From Cryptomeria japonica (lineage: Eukaryota > Streptophyta > Pinopsida > Cupressales > Cupressaceae), in assembly GCF_030272615.1 (NCBI RefSeq), contig NC_081408.1:338178793-338242792 (forward strand): a stretch of DNA of 64,000 bases. Reading direction: 5' to 3'. Within the stretch, counting starts at the first letter, position 1. Every line of letters begins with the position of its first letter. A program made the position numbers and the translations under genes. The notes under the pieces are model-generated. The model ran no database searches. It was not told the origin of the DNA and saw nothing but the letters and a program-made list of their open reading frames with translations. This document shows, in pieces, positions 23,897-34,881 of the stretch.

Positions 23897-25989
23897 CTAA
23901 ATTTATTCCATAAAAGTTACACTTCCAAACAGAGTTCAGTCTATTTGAATAGTCCAAGAAAGGTACCAATTGTTTATAAAGAGCCTTGAGAGAAAAAAAT
24001 CTAATGCTCTGATCATTGTGCCACCTCCAATCTTTGAGAAAACTGATCACCTACCGAAGATGTAATTGTCAGATTATATGAAATGGTGATTTCCTTCCAT
24101 CTTTAAAGCTACATAAATCACTAATTAGTAATGTTATAAATATATCAACATGTTCAGCTTTCTGTATTCTTTGTGGATTTCTTAAAATCTATGTTTTCAT
24201 TGGTGGAAATAATGCAGTTTGAGTTGGTAATTATCAAGCTCATATTTAAACTGTTTTTTCAAATGAACGAGCATTACCATAATGCTTGGTTTTGTGAATT
24301 CTTTTTAATACAGTTATGACATAAAATCAAACTTAACAATCAAAATTTCCTTGTTGCAGCAAAACAAATGGGTTTTGAATTTTCTGGTAAAGAAGAAAAA
24401 CGTATATCTAAGTTTTAGTTAGCAACAGAGAGATCAATATCTGCACCTATCGTTCTTGTTCTTTCCCAGGAATACTAGCTAAATAGCATGTATAGTTTAA
24501 TTTTACTTATTCTAAATATTAGGAATGGGCTCAATTTAAAAGTTAGGTTTGCAAATGAATTGGGTCAATTTTGTGTTAGGTTCAGTAAAGTTTATTTTTA
24601 ATAATGTGATTGCTTAGATGGGTTGATATGTTTATTAAAGTTCAGATTTGAAGTTTCTATGTCTGAATAGGTTTACTAATGTTCAAAATTTGACAATTGA
24701 TGTCATAATGTTTCATAAGCATAAAATTCATTACTTAATCTACGGATTAAACTAATAGACAACTTTACAAACGGATTTGATAAGGTTATATGAAAAAAAT
24801 AATTTATGATATTATATAGGTTGGAAATATGTCTAGAGTGCAAATAAATGAGAAAAACAAAAAAGTTAATTGACAATGTGTGAATAACTAAATAACAAAG
24901 TTGTGTTATGTTAATTATGTATAATATTAATGACAATGTATGTATGATGTATATATAAGTTATTTTTCCTATCTTCATTCAAGGTAGAAAACAATGGCTA
25001 CACATATTATAGATAGGAAGGGAGACAAAGCATAGGTTGAACTCAACTATTTCATATCTTGCTTCTCAATTGTTCACAACCACTTCACCATAGCTGAAGA
25101 CAAGTTAGGTCTTGTAATACCATGGGAGTCTAGTTAGGATGGGTTAAATGCATGGAAATGAGGCAACAAAAGGGGGTCTTAAGTGGTCACTTTTTTTCTA
25201 AAATTAGGAAAAGATGATCTTGGATGAGAAATTGTAGATAGTTAAATTGAAAATATGAAGCAGCAACAAGAACAAGAGTTGTAATGCTATGAATCAACAT
25301 TCTAAGCTGATTAAGGGGTTCAAATAGAGGACCACATAAAGTGGTCCTATTTTTATAATAAAATGTAACATTGCATTTGATGTTCCCCCACTAAAATGTT
25401 AAGTTTTTTAGTATTTAAAAAAAATTACTTTGGTGAAAATTAGCTAACATTATGTAGTTTGTGATGGAGCGTTTTCTCAATTTCTAATGAATATATGGTT
25501 TTTTACTAGTTCTAAAAGTGGACACATCTAAAAAATTTAAAAATCGAGCATGTGTGCCACACTAAGTTTTTTGAAACCTAATTAAAAATTATTTTTTTAA
25601 TACATAACAAATAGATTTTGGTTTGAAAAATATAATTTTTTTCATAATTTAAATGAAACCAAAAATATTGTACATATGTTTTTTTACAAAAAATGGAGAC
25701 ACTAGCAAAAAAAATAGAGACCAAAATTGTAACATATTTGAAATGCAAAAAAACTTACATGGTAAAAAAAGGTAAGAGAGATGTTGATGTTGTGATGTTA
25801 TTTTTTAACTCAAGATTAAAAGACATGTAAACACTACAACTGTGGGTGTTGACATGCAAGTCCAATCCTTTATAATTTATGTCCAAGACAAATCCAACCC
25901 TAAGGGTTGGAAATACTAAAAAAATTATAATGTGAGTACATTATAGAACACCCATTTTATAAAATGATCATGTTTGTGTGAAGAAAAAA
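23897..25989. other. AT-rich, relics of dispersed repeats, no gene
   Basis: 24515-24580 repeats the start of block B and 25055-25135 repeats part of 21260-21350. Otherwise no recognisable feature; homopolymer runs are frequent. Confidence 0.45.
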
Positions 25990-26657
25990 ATAGCTCTCTC
26001 TCCCCTTCAACCCTCCCTTTCTAGACCCATTTCACCTCTCCCTCCATTTTCCCTCTCTACTATATATCTTACCTCTCTCTCCCCATCCTAGATATTTTTT
26101 TATATCTCTCCCTCTCTTTATTTTGAGCTATCTCCCCCTCTCCCTCCTCAACCTCTCTCTAAATCTCTCTATATCTCCTTATCCCTATCTATCTCTCAAT
26201 ATATATCTAGGTGTATATCTATCTATCTCCATATCTCTCTTTCTCTCTCTACCTCTCCCTCCTTCCCTGCCTCTCTCTAGCTCTTCCCATCTCTCCCTCC
26301 TTCCCTCCTTCAATCTCTTTAGATATATCTCTCTCTATATATATCCCTCTCTAGATATATCTCTCCACCTCTCCCTCTCTCTTCCCCTTTCTCTTATCCC
26401 TCTAGATATCTATCTATCTCTCCCTTTATCTACCTCTCTCTATCAAACTCTCTCTCCCTAGATCTCTAGACCTATCTTTGTATATCCCTCTCCTTTTCCC
26501 CTCCCCTCTCTACTCTATATCTCACCTCTCTCTATCCCTCTACATATCTCTCTCTCAACCATGATATCTAGAACTGTCTATCTACTCTCTCTCCCTCTCT
26601 CTTTTCCCTCTCTCTCTCTCTCCCTCTCTAGAACTATCTCTCTTCCCCTCCTTAGAG

Positions 26658-26688
<31 letters not shown>

Positions 26689-27050
26689 CTTATTTAGACC
26701 CATCTCTCTATAGACATATCTATTTACATTTTCTTCCCTTTCAATCCTTCTCTCTCTACTTCTCTCTATCTCACCTATATCTTATAATATCTCTCTATAT
26801 CTATCATTGTCTTCCCCATAGATCTCTCTATTTTTTACTACTCTTTATCTCACTCTCTCCCCCGATCTCAAGACTTATCTCTCTACATCTCCTCGCTCCC
26901 TCCTTTCATCTATGCATCCCTCTCTCTTTCTCTATCTCTATATACCTATCTATATACCTCTCACTCCCTAATTCCCTCACCCCCTCCTCTCTCTCTCTTT
27001 ATCTCTCTCTTACTCTCTCTGTACCTCTCTCTCTCTCCCTCTCTCCCTAT
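25990..27050. repeat. 1-kb pyrimidine-rich (CTCTNT) tract
   Basis: Almost continuous C/T on the plus strand with interspersed 'tatatct' and 'tctagacctatct' motifs, a degenerate CT-rich minisatellite. The same 'ctagacctatct' phrase marks the tracts at 52.15-53.3 kb and, inverted, 60.95-61.5 kb. Open frames here encode only Ser/Leu/Pro runs and are artefacts. Confidence 0.92.
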
Positions 27051-28217
27051 TAGAATTATTAATGTATCTTACAATATGAGTGCATTAGTTGAAATCATAA
27101 AAATGATAAAAAGATAAGGGGGTTCTATTATTAAAGACCCACATGCTCTAATTATTTTAATATGTGTTTTATCTGACATAGAAACATACTTTTCATAAAA
27201 TACCAATCATTGTTTAACAATTCCATAAAAAAAATTGTTTTGTCAATGTAAACATGCTAAATTTCCTATTTTTAGATTGAATTTGAACCAATGAACTAAT
27301 ATATTCAAGTTCATCATGTTTTTTATTAAAAAGTAAAAATATGTTTTAAAGTGGCCATGAAAACCTATACAAAAGACCACAGAGGATCCAGACCAATAGG
27401 GTTTGCAGGGATCCAAAACCCACGTATAGAACATTGCCTAAATAAAGAACATAGACAAACAATAACACAACAAAAACAAATTAGAAGAAACTAAACTTAA
27501 AAAATTGATCTGCCGCATAATCAAGGAAACAACCAAAAAACAAACTAGCTCAGACAAAATTAGTTGTCCCCAGGCCAAAGAACAATAATAAAAGCATATA
27601 ATAGAATAACACTTTTGTTAATCACATTCCTTTGATTTGGACATAAGATCCATCCACTGTCCTCAAAGTCCACTTCAATAGGAATTACAAGAGAAAATAA
27701 GAGAAACCACCATTAATCCATATCAGCAGGATTAAAGGAGTGAAGTTTTAAAATTGGGAAACACAACCCCCTTGCAGCATCTTCCATCTTCTCCCACACA
27801 ATCAATCCACACCTCAATAAGAGACATATCTATTGATCCCTAAAAAGATCATGCCTTAGTAAGGACAGTCTAGAAGTTTTATAGATGTGGGACCTGTGAC
27901 TTTATTGCGGCTTGTGAAATTACATTCTGAAAGATTTTAGAAGTCATCTCTTCATTTTTAGAGGGGGACGGAAAAAGGGAGAGAAGATAACATGAAAGAA
28001 ACTAAAATAAGGTGAAGCACCAATACAAATATTTTACAACACTTCAAAACCCCATATTTATGGAAATCATAAGGAAATTTTAGTTTTGGGGAATGAGCAC
28101 ATCACACCACAACCCTTCATTGTTGAGAGGAGAAAAAAATGTACAAAGTTACATAGACATAGGGCATAAATTAAAATTCTCTTGTGGGAAGCACTTTTTA
28201 AGGCTCGTTAGAAACAT
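27051..28217. other. No gene seen
   Basis: AT-rich DNA. The short minus-strand frame at 27243-27434 has no motif. No repeat family assigned. Confidence 0.45.
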
Positions 28218-28231
28218 ATAAATCCTTAGGG
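28218..28231. repeat. SINE target-site duplication, left
   Basis: ataaatccttaggg, exactly repeated at 28509-28522. Confidence 0.92.
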
Positions 28232-28508
28232 TTTTTTTTTTTTAAATGCCTGGTAAACATTTTAATGTGAGTGGTGATGCTGGCATGACATGCCCTTCAG
28301 CTCCACGTGAACACTTTTGACCCAGATCTATGAATCGATGATGCCACAAATGGGGGACCTCATGCCCACACTTCACTTGATCAAACCTACAAGTTCAACA
28401 ACCCAATGAAAGCACAAGGCAAAGAAGCTCAATGGCCTAGCAGGGATTTGAACCTGGGTGGTCGCTTCACCAACGAAGTGTTTTAACCGTGACACTAGAC
28501 GTCCAAAG
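28232..28508 (-). mobile_element. tRNA-derived SINE
   Basis: A 277-bp element on the minus strand bracketed by a perfect 14-bp target-site duplication. The 5' end (28508) carries a tRNA-like head, with an A-box-like segment at 28486-28498 and a clear B box (minus strand GGTTCAAATCCC, 28443-28454) about 32 bp further in. A ~200-bp tRNA-unrelated body follows and the element ends in a 12-nt poly(A) (T-run 28232-28243 on the plus strand). Pol III boxes, A-tail and TSD together identify a SINE; its family is not one I can name. It would rely on a LINE in trans. Confidence 0.9.
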
Positions 28509-28522
28509 ATAAATCCTTAGGG
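28509..28522. repeat. SINE target-site duplication, right
   Basis: Identical to 28218-28231. Confidence 0.92.
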
Positions 28523-30498
28523 ATTTTCACAATAATTAACCATTCTTTAATTTTATTTACTAAAACCATAGTCTAATTCCTAATTTGAGGAAAATGGAAG
28601 AGTAAAATATCTCACATGATCCATGATTCATAGACTAACCATGAAATAAAAAAGTTGAATTGAGTATACAATAAACGCTTCCACATTAAATGGCATAGAG
28701 CATGTCAACCTAAATAAAACAAGCAAAAGGAAAAACCAAGGCACAATACCATGCCTTATCTAAGAACAAACATGCTAAGGTCTGATCACAGACACAAGTT
28801 ACTAAGCTCTAAAATGTTATTTTCATTCCCATTGCTAGGATAATTCAAAGTGTTGGATAAACCCTTATACATGAATGCACACAAGCTTAAATAACATCTC
28901 TCCCTCATCAATTTTTTTTTAATGACCAACACTTTGCTTGCATATTTTTTGTGTGTTTGACTTATCATGACAACCATTATAACTATCTTTGTGTTAGAGA
29001 TTCTAAATCATTGCCTTTTAATTACACATGACATGTGTCATGAATGCCACCTAGATTGCTTATGATTTTGATCGAGATGATTTGAGCATTAATCCTCCTG
29101 TTCTCCATTTTTTGATGTTTATCCTGACTTAAGTCAAGCTATGTCTATATTCAACCACTTTTCTAGACCAATGACACACTTTTACCTTTCAACCCATCCA
29201 AACATTCCTTGGAGCCTCGCCTCGGTGACAAGTGGCTTGTTTTCTCCGAGTGTGGCTTATAATATATACTTTGTCCATGCCTTGGACATGTGGCACACTG
29301 GTGGGGATTCCTAGGAGCCTCCTTTCATGAACACTTTGGTGCTCTATGAGGCTTCCTAGGGTAACACATGGAAGACACATCAAAAGTAGGGAAACTACAA
29401 CCAAAATGAGCTATAGGACAAAGGTGAAAGGCTCAAGTGGAAGAAAATACATCGGGTAGTGAACTTCAACAATGCTCAATAGGAATATGAAGACGCCCCA
29501 ATTCCAACAAAAATGATATGAAACTCATTAAAAACTAGAACAGAAGAAAACTACCTTTAGGAGAAAAATAAAATATTAATGTGTTGAGGTCTCTAATTTA
29601 TAAAAAAAAAATTGAAACAACATACCAAAGATAAAGACCCTCCATATCAATTTTTTTTTGTACAACAAAGAATCAAGGCACTAGATGCGGGAATCCACTC
29701 ATTCGGATGTGTGCACCATGTTTCATAATTTACCCTTTCCACAAGGTGAAATAGAACAAAAGACTTATCCTCATTAAGCTATGTAGTTGGGTTTATTCCT
29801 CATAGCTTACCGGATAGAGCCTTGCTGCTAGATGGGCATCCATAACCTCAACAAGGATATTGCTTTGGTTTTCAATGGTCATAGCTCTACTTCCAGTCAA
29901 GCATCTATAGCCCCAATAGAGTTATTTGCATCACTTGGCAGTAAAAACATTTAACTTGTACCTTTTGTCCTTGGAAATTTTGCTAATATATTTTCACATT
30001 TTAATTCTATCAATACTAAAATCAGGTTGCCAAGGTGGAAAACAAAGTGATAGCGAGGCTAACCTTTAGATTTTTCACTTAAAAAGGATGCATGCTCTTG
30101 CAATAATTCACATTGAAGAAATATTAAATATTTCATTATTACTAGATTTCATGGATGTCTCTACAAACCTATGCTATGACAGGCTATGGTATATGAATTT
30201 AAATGGTAGGACGATTGAAATCTTTAGTAAAATCAAGCCAAATCCTATGTCATAAATAGGAGAAATAAATTTATTAATATTTTACTTAACTTGGAAAGAC
30301 AAGCTACCTTATAAAATCCTTGTTTTCATACAAAGGGATATCAAATTTAAAAACTTACTAAGTATAGAATGCACTAGGCACACTTCCCTAGTGCCTCGAA
30401 ACTTGCTCCAAGGAATGATCACCTTTCTTGCAATGCAAATTCATAATTGTTCACAAGTGCACAGAGAGATAGAGATGTCTGTAAAATGCAATTACTAT
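28523..30498. other. No gene seen
   Basis: Moderately AT-rich DNA without recognisable coding or repeats. 29160-29440 is less AT-rich but no protein motif is visible in either strand. It forms the left flank of the nested retrotransposon cluster. Confidence 0.45.
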
Positions 30499-31683
30499 TG
30501 AACACTACCAAAGGTTGAGAGGGGAGGGGGTGAATTAGCACTCACAAAATATTATCAAATTAAAGTGATCCTAACTTCATCATTCCTCAAAATTAATGAG
30601 CTGAAAGTAAATTATAGTAACAACAAAAACATCCACACAATGACACTAGATTTTCACATGGATAACCCAAACTGGGAAAAACCATGGTGAGAATTAAACT
30701 CAATATATAGTAATAGTTTTACTATAGACAAGGATTCTTTCCAAAAAGAGCTTACTGCTTCAAACTTGCAAACAAAGATGCACAACCTCGGGCAAGATAC
30801 AAAAGAGAGACTTGCTCAGCTGAATATCACTTCTTTAGGGAAATATCATGTACAAAACTAATCTCATAAAGAAATAGGAATAATAGATTGAGTTTTATAC
30901 AAAAAGCATCTATTAGAATACAGATAATAGTTCTCTGAATATAGTCATCTGATTGCTCTGTATACCTCTGAACCACCACTTTTACTCACTTTGCATCTAC
31001 TAATAATCTATCCATCTTGCCTACCATCACTTCTACTTCTCTTATTCTCTCTATATCATATCCACATCTATTACAACCAATATATACCAATCGGATCCAA
31101 AAACAACCACCACTAGGTTGACCAAGCATTTATGTGACATGTATAGAACAATGACCCAAAAATATATATTATCCAAAAGGAAAAAAGGATATGTACCAAG
31201 TCTGCACTCCTTCCAACTAATATAAATTTTTTTTCACCCAACTACTCAAACCAAAAAGCACAAATCGGTACCAAAAACCTGTTTTGTACAATGCACTGCT
31301 TATCCCAGACCAAAGACAAATAAAGAGATTCATCCAAGGGAACCATGACATCTATATTATCAAAATATTAACTCATAATCTCCTGGAACATATCTGGAAC
31401 AAATACTAATTCTGGTCTATAATAGGTTTCTCCAGAGCAATCAACAAAAGTACTTCTGGACTATGTAAAGAACATCAAACCACTAGAAAAACGCAATTTC
31501 ATATCTTCTCACCAACATAATGTAAACTTGTAAATAATTTTATATCATAATATCAAGAGAAAACATATGGATCACCATCTATACATTAACTAATCCTATT
31601 TGAATCACCATTAATAGCTGGGGAAATATGAGATTAACAAAGGTTTGACATCAATGACAACAATGACATCCATATGTGTAACA
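30499..31683 (-). repeat. Outer element 3' LTR (left copy)
   Basis: Begins 'tgaacactacc' and ends 'tgtgtaaca', directly against the PPT complement. Aligns with 50797-51641 over its first ~850 bp. Contains the G-rich tract and paired GTGG/CCAC motifs also seen in the other two LTR families. Confidence 0.85.
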
Positions 31684-31697
31684 ATCTCCCCCTTTGT
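31684..31697 (-). other. Outer element polypurine tract
   Basis: Plus-strand atctccccctttgt is, on the element strand, acaaagggggagat immediately before the LTR start TGTTAC. The two Copia elements have the same AAAGGGGGAGAT tract at the equivalent place. Confidence 0.85.
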
Positions 31698-31726
31698 CAT
31701 TGATGAAAAAGAAAAAAGATATTCAT

Positions 31727-31730
<4 letters not shown>

Positions 31731-31771
<41 letters not shown>
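31731..31771. repeat. (CT)20 microsatellite
   Basis: Near-perfect CT run inside the outer element, 35 bp internal to its PPT. Confidence 0.95.
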
Positions 31772-31773
<2 letters not shown>

Positions 31774-32145
31774 AACATTGTTTCTCCATTTCTCCATTTC
31801 TCCCCCTTTCACAACAATGACAAAGGGTAAACACTTTTAAAAGAAAGACATACAAAACCAAAACTGGAACCTTCTTCAATAGAAAAATTTAAGAAAACAA
31901 ATAAGAAATGAAGAAATATCAATCAGACATTTCTAGGCCAGATGTACTTGAATTTATTCTTCAAACCAATATGTGATGAGTTCCAAGAACGCATAGTACC
32001 AAATAGAATCATGTTCTGAGTTTCATAGTCAACACGCAAGTTTATTGCAACATCAAAGATATCAGCATTAAACACATTTTGTTCAACTTTTTATGCATCA
32101 CCCAACATTATGGAAAATAGGGACAACTACAATTCCATGGCATCT

Positions 32146-33307
32146 TTAAGTCCACAAAACAGTTTCACAGTCTTCCCTTTGCTTTTGTCTCATGACCAAT
32201 TGGGAATGAAGATCTTGAGCCTTAGTTCTCATGGCACTAATTGCATCTTTATAAATAATGAAGGACATGGCTAAATATGTAAGTTGAGACTCAATAGATT
32301 CTATCTCATCTTTGAATTGCTTTGTAGATGTAGGCCATCTAAGATAGTATCTATATAGCTGAAATACAATATCCAACATCTTTCTGAAATTAATTAAATT
32401 CAATTTGAGATCCTGGTGTGCCTTCAAGAACCTTTCAGTCATCTTCTCCATTACGTTATCTTCAGTGAAAGGTTCACTAGATTCACTTTCTTCTCCGGAA
32501 ACTAATATGGCCATTCTCTTAATTAACAATTCAATTAATACTTATGGGAGAGCATCTGCAACATTCAAAGAAACAAGATTGTTTTTAAACAAATAAGCAG
32601 CACAAGCCTGCTTGATAGTGTCTCAATCAATAGGATAGGATAATGAGATACAAATCATTGACTCTTTTCAAACCATCAAGCTTTGAGTTCATCTCAAGAA
32701 CTTTGTTTTCATCAAACATGCCTTCAGGGGAGGCAATCACCAATTCCTTGACTAAAGCACTCTTTTGAGCATTAGCCTTCTCTAGATATTTTTTCATCAC
32801 TCTCTACTATAGTTTAGCTTCTTTAGATATCTTTGCAAATCTTTTGGCTTTTGACACTTTGGAGGAAGAAGCAGATGCTTCATTAGCCGACCTTTTCATT
32901 TTCTTTGCTTTCAGAACCAATGCAGTTTAACTAGATTTTCTACCACCAAACTTCCTCATAATCTCTTCAGAAGTTCCAAATCTTTCTATATTCACATCCT
33001 TAGGCATCTTAAGGAAAATTTCTATAATTTCCATGCACTCATCTATCGATACCTCATAAGGAAGCTTGTCAATCTATGAAGTTATAGGGATAACAACCTC
33101 AATAAAGTAGTTGTATTTATCTACTAGGAAAGTGATATCTAGTTTGTACCATTTGACAATGTTTGGGGGGATCTGATTCCTCAAAATCACCTCTTTTCGA
33201 ATATCCAGGAAGAATTAATGACAGAAAGCATCAAAATCATTCAAGTTATCCAAATATCCTTTTATCTGAACACAAATTGGAATATCTATTCTCCAAGCTA
33301 TATTGTT
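32146..33307 (-). pseudogene. Unknown ORF of outer element, C-terminal part
   Basis: A long minus-strand reading region with few stops. It begins at the Copia insertion with MNNIAWRIDIPICVQIKGYL, continues through PPNIVKWYKLDITFLVDKYN and LPYEVSIDECMEIIEIFLKM, then a Lys/Ser-rich stretch (KAKKMKRSANEASASSSK). It ends in a Leu/Lys/Glu-rich segment (32529-32146; LKAHQDLKLNLINFRKMLDI) likely to be coiled coil. At least three stops and one frameshift interrupt it. The N-terminal part lies at 48318-49150, beyond the inserted Copia. No named family is recognised: it lacks the DTG/DSG, DDE and YxDD motifs, so it is not pol. Possibly an accessory structural protein. Confidence 0.5.
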
Positions 33308-33312
33308 CATTC
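33308..33312. repeat. Copia-1 TSD, left
   Basis: CATTC, repeated at 48313-48317. Confidence 0.85.
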
Positions 33313-34517
33313 TTTTAGACAATTCAAATAACCAAAAGACAACTGAGAGGGGGGGGGGGGTGAATCGATTGTCATAGATTACTGGAAGCATTAGCAATTC
33401 AAAATAACAATACTGGAATAGCAGTTAATCCAATTAAGCATAAACAATAATCAGAGAATAAAATCCATCCACACAATACCAAGATTTGTACATGGAAAAC
33501 CCAATAAAGGGAAAAACCACGGTGGGAAGCCTACCCATAGTCTGATAATACTTTTGCAGTAAGTATGTGAATTTACAATGAAGGGGCCTACACTTGCAGG
33601 AAGCCCAACAACCTAGAGCACACTGCTCATCACAAAAGGAGTCTCACTGACTACATACAAATCCAAACTAAAATCTGGAGAAGTGTTGAACTGCAAAAGA
33701 TAGCATCTCTTATGCCTGAGTACAGTTCCAGTTAAGCTCAATATCGAAGGACTAAATCCTCTTATAGACCCAATTCGATCTCCAATGATTGACCAACTCA
33801 TCTTCCTGAATGATATTACATAATTCTCATATTACATTCCTTGACCATGACCTCATACAATAACCATGATGATCTACAACGAGATCTTACATCTTATTTA
33901 TACAAACCCTCGACCATAAACAATCAGGTCGGCCACCAAACAATAAACCAATTACATAATTACAAACCATGTCAACCTTATACCAAAACAAATAATATCC
34001 AACACATAAGATATCCTAGAAATACAGCAATAGATCCTATCCACACGTTACATCAATGTCGGTCCATAACCTAGATCAATCAGGACCAAGTATAGGTCCA
34101 CATGCTTTATCAATAATCTCCAAATGCCAAGTCTCAAACATGATCACCAACAACATCTTGAAACTCTATCAGAAGCTACACCAACACCAATTATGCAATG
34201 CATCAAATATCTCCACCAATATCTGTGCCAGTGAAACCCTCGCCGAAACTAGAAACCAACCTTCATAGAAAGCAGGATAGCATCCAATCACCAGACCAAA
34301 ACCAACTGACCAAATATGAGTATAAGCATTATGAACAAGTCAATTCCATCACCAGACTATTCCGGAGTCAACCGGATCATGTCGGATCCAAGTTAACCAA
34401 AGACTACTCAACCTACCGGGACCAGAAGGGTGTCGATAAAGCATCCAAACAACTAGTGTTGGCATCAATGACAAAACATCAATGCAACACATAATCAATT
34501 CCACCAAATGGCCAACA
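33313..34517 (-). repeat. Copia-1 3' LTR (left)
   Basis: 1.2-kb LTR. Its outer end has decayed from TGTTAG to 'ttttag'; the inner end '...atggccaaca' abuts the PPT complement. It contains a pure G run of twelve at 33349-33360. Aligns with 39111-40256 plus 48239-48312. Confidence 0.92.
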
Positions 34518-34881
34518 ATCTCCCCCTTTGGCATTGATGGCAACACTAGATGTGAAACATCTACGTACCAAGAAATGCCAAATAAGTCTCCCCCTGTGGA
34601 AAATAGCCAACAATCTCCTACATATAGCTCTGAATATCAATGTCTCTCCCCCTATGAATAATATGTCTGTAAAGTTCTGAATTTCTTTTTCACATCACTA
34701 TCTCTCCCCCTTTGACATCAATGCCAGAAATCTAAAAGAAATATCAAAGCAAAAAATATAAGCCTCTGAATCTCAAAGTTGACTACTCCCCCTGAGCAGT
34801 AGCATCCCACGTTAGTGCCAGAATAAATAGTATCTCTGATAATGCATATCGGACTAATGCCAAACCACATCAATCAAGTCT
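34518..34881 (-). other. Copia-1 3' untranslated region and PPT
   Basis: The first bases (34518-34530) are the complement of the AAAGGGGGAGAT polypurine tract. Further 'ctccccct' strings at 34591, 34648, 34704 and 34788 are repeated PPT-like motifs, a feature shared by Copia-2 (54541-54680). No coding sequence. Confidence 0.75.

Noticed and set aside
26123-26461. 112-codon open frame rich in Leu/Ser/Pro
   Set aside because: Lies wholly in a degenerate CT-rich tract; low-complexity artefact.
28218-28522. Functional tRNA gene on the minus strand around the B box
   Set aside because: Only A/B-box-like promoter elements are present; no acceptor stem or anticodon arm folds, and TSD plus A tail show it is a SINE.
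33841-34494. Plus-strand open frames in the Copia-1 LTR, with similar ones at 39855-40200
   Set aside because: They recur because the LTR is duplicated, lie antisense to the element and carry no motif.
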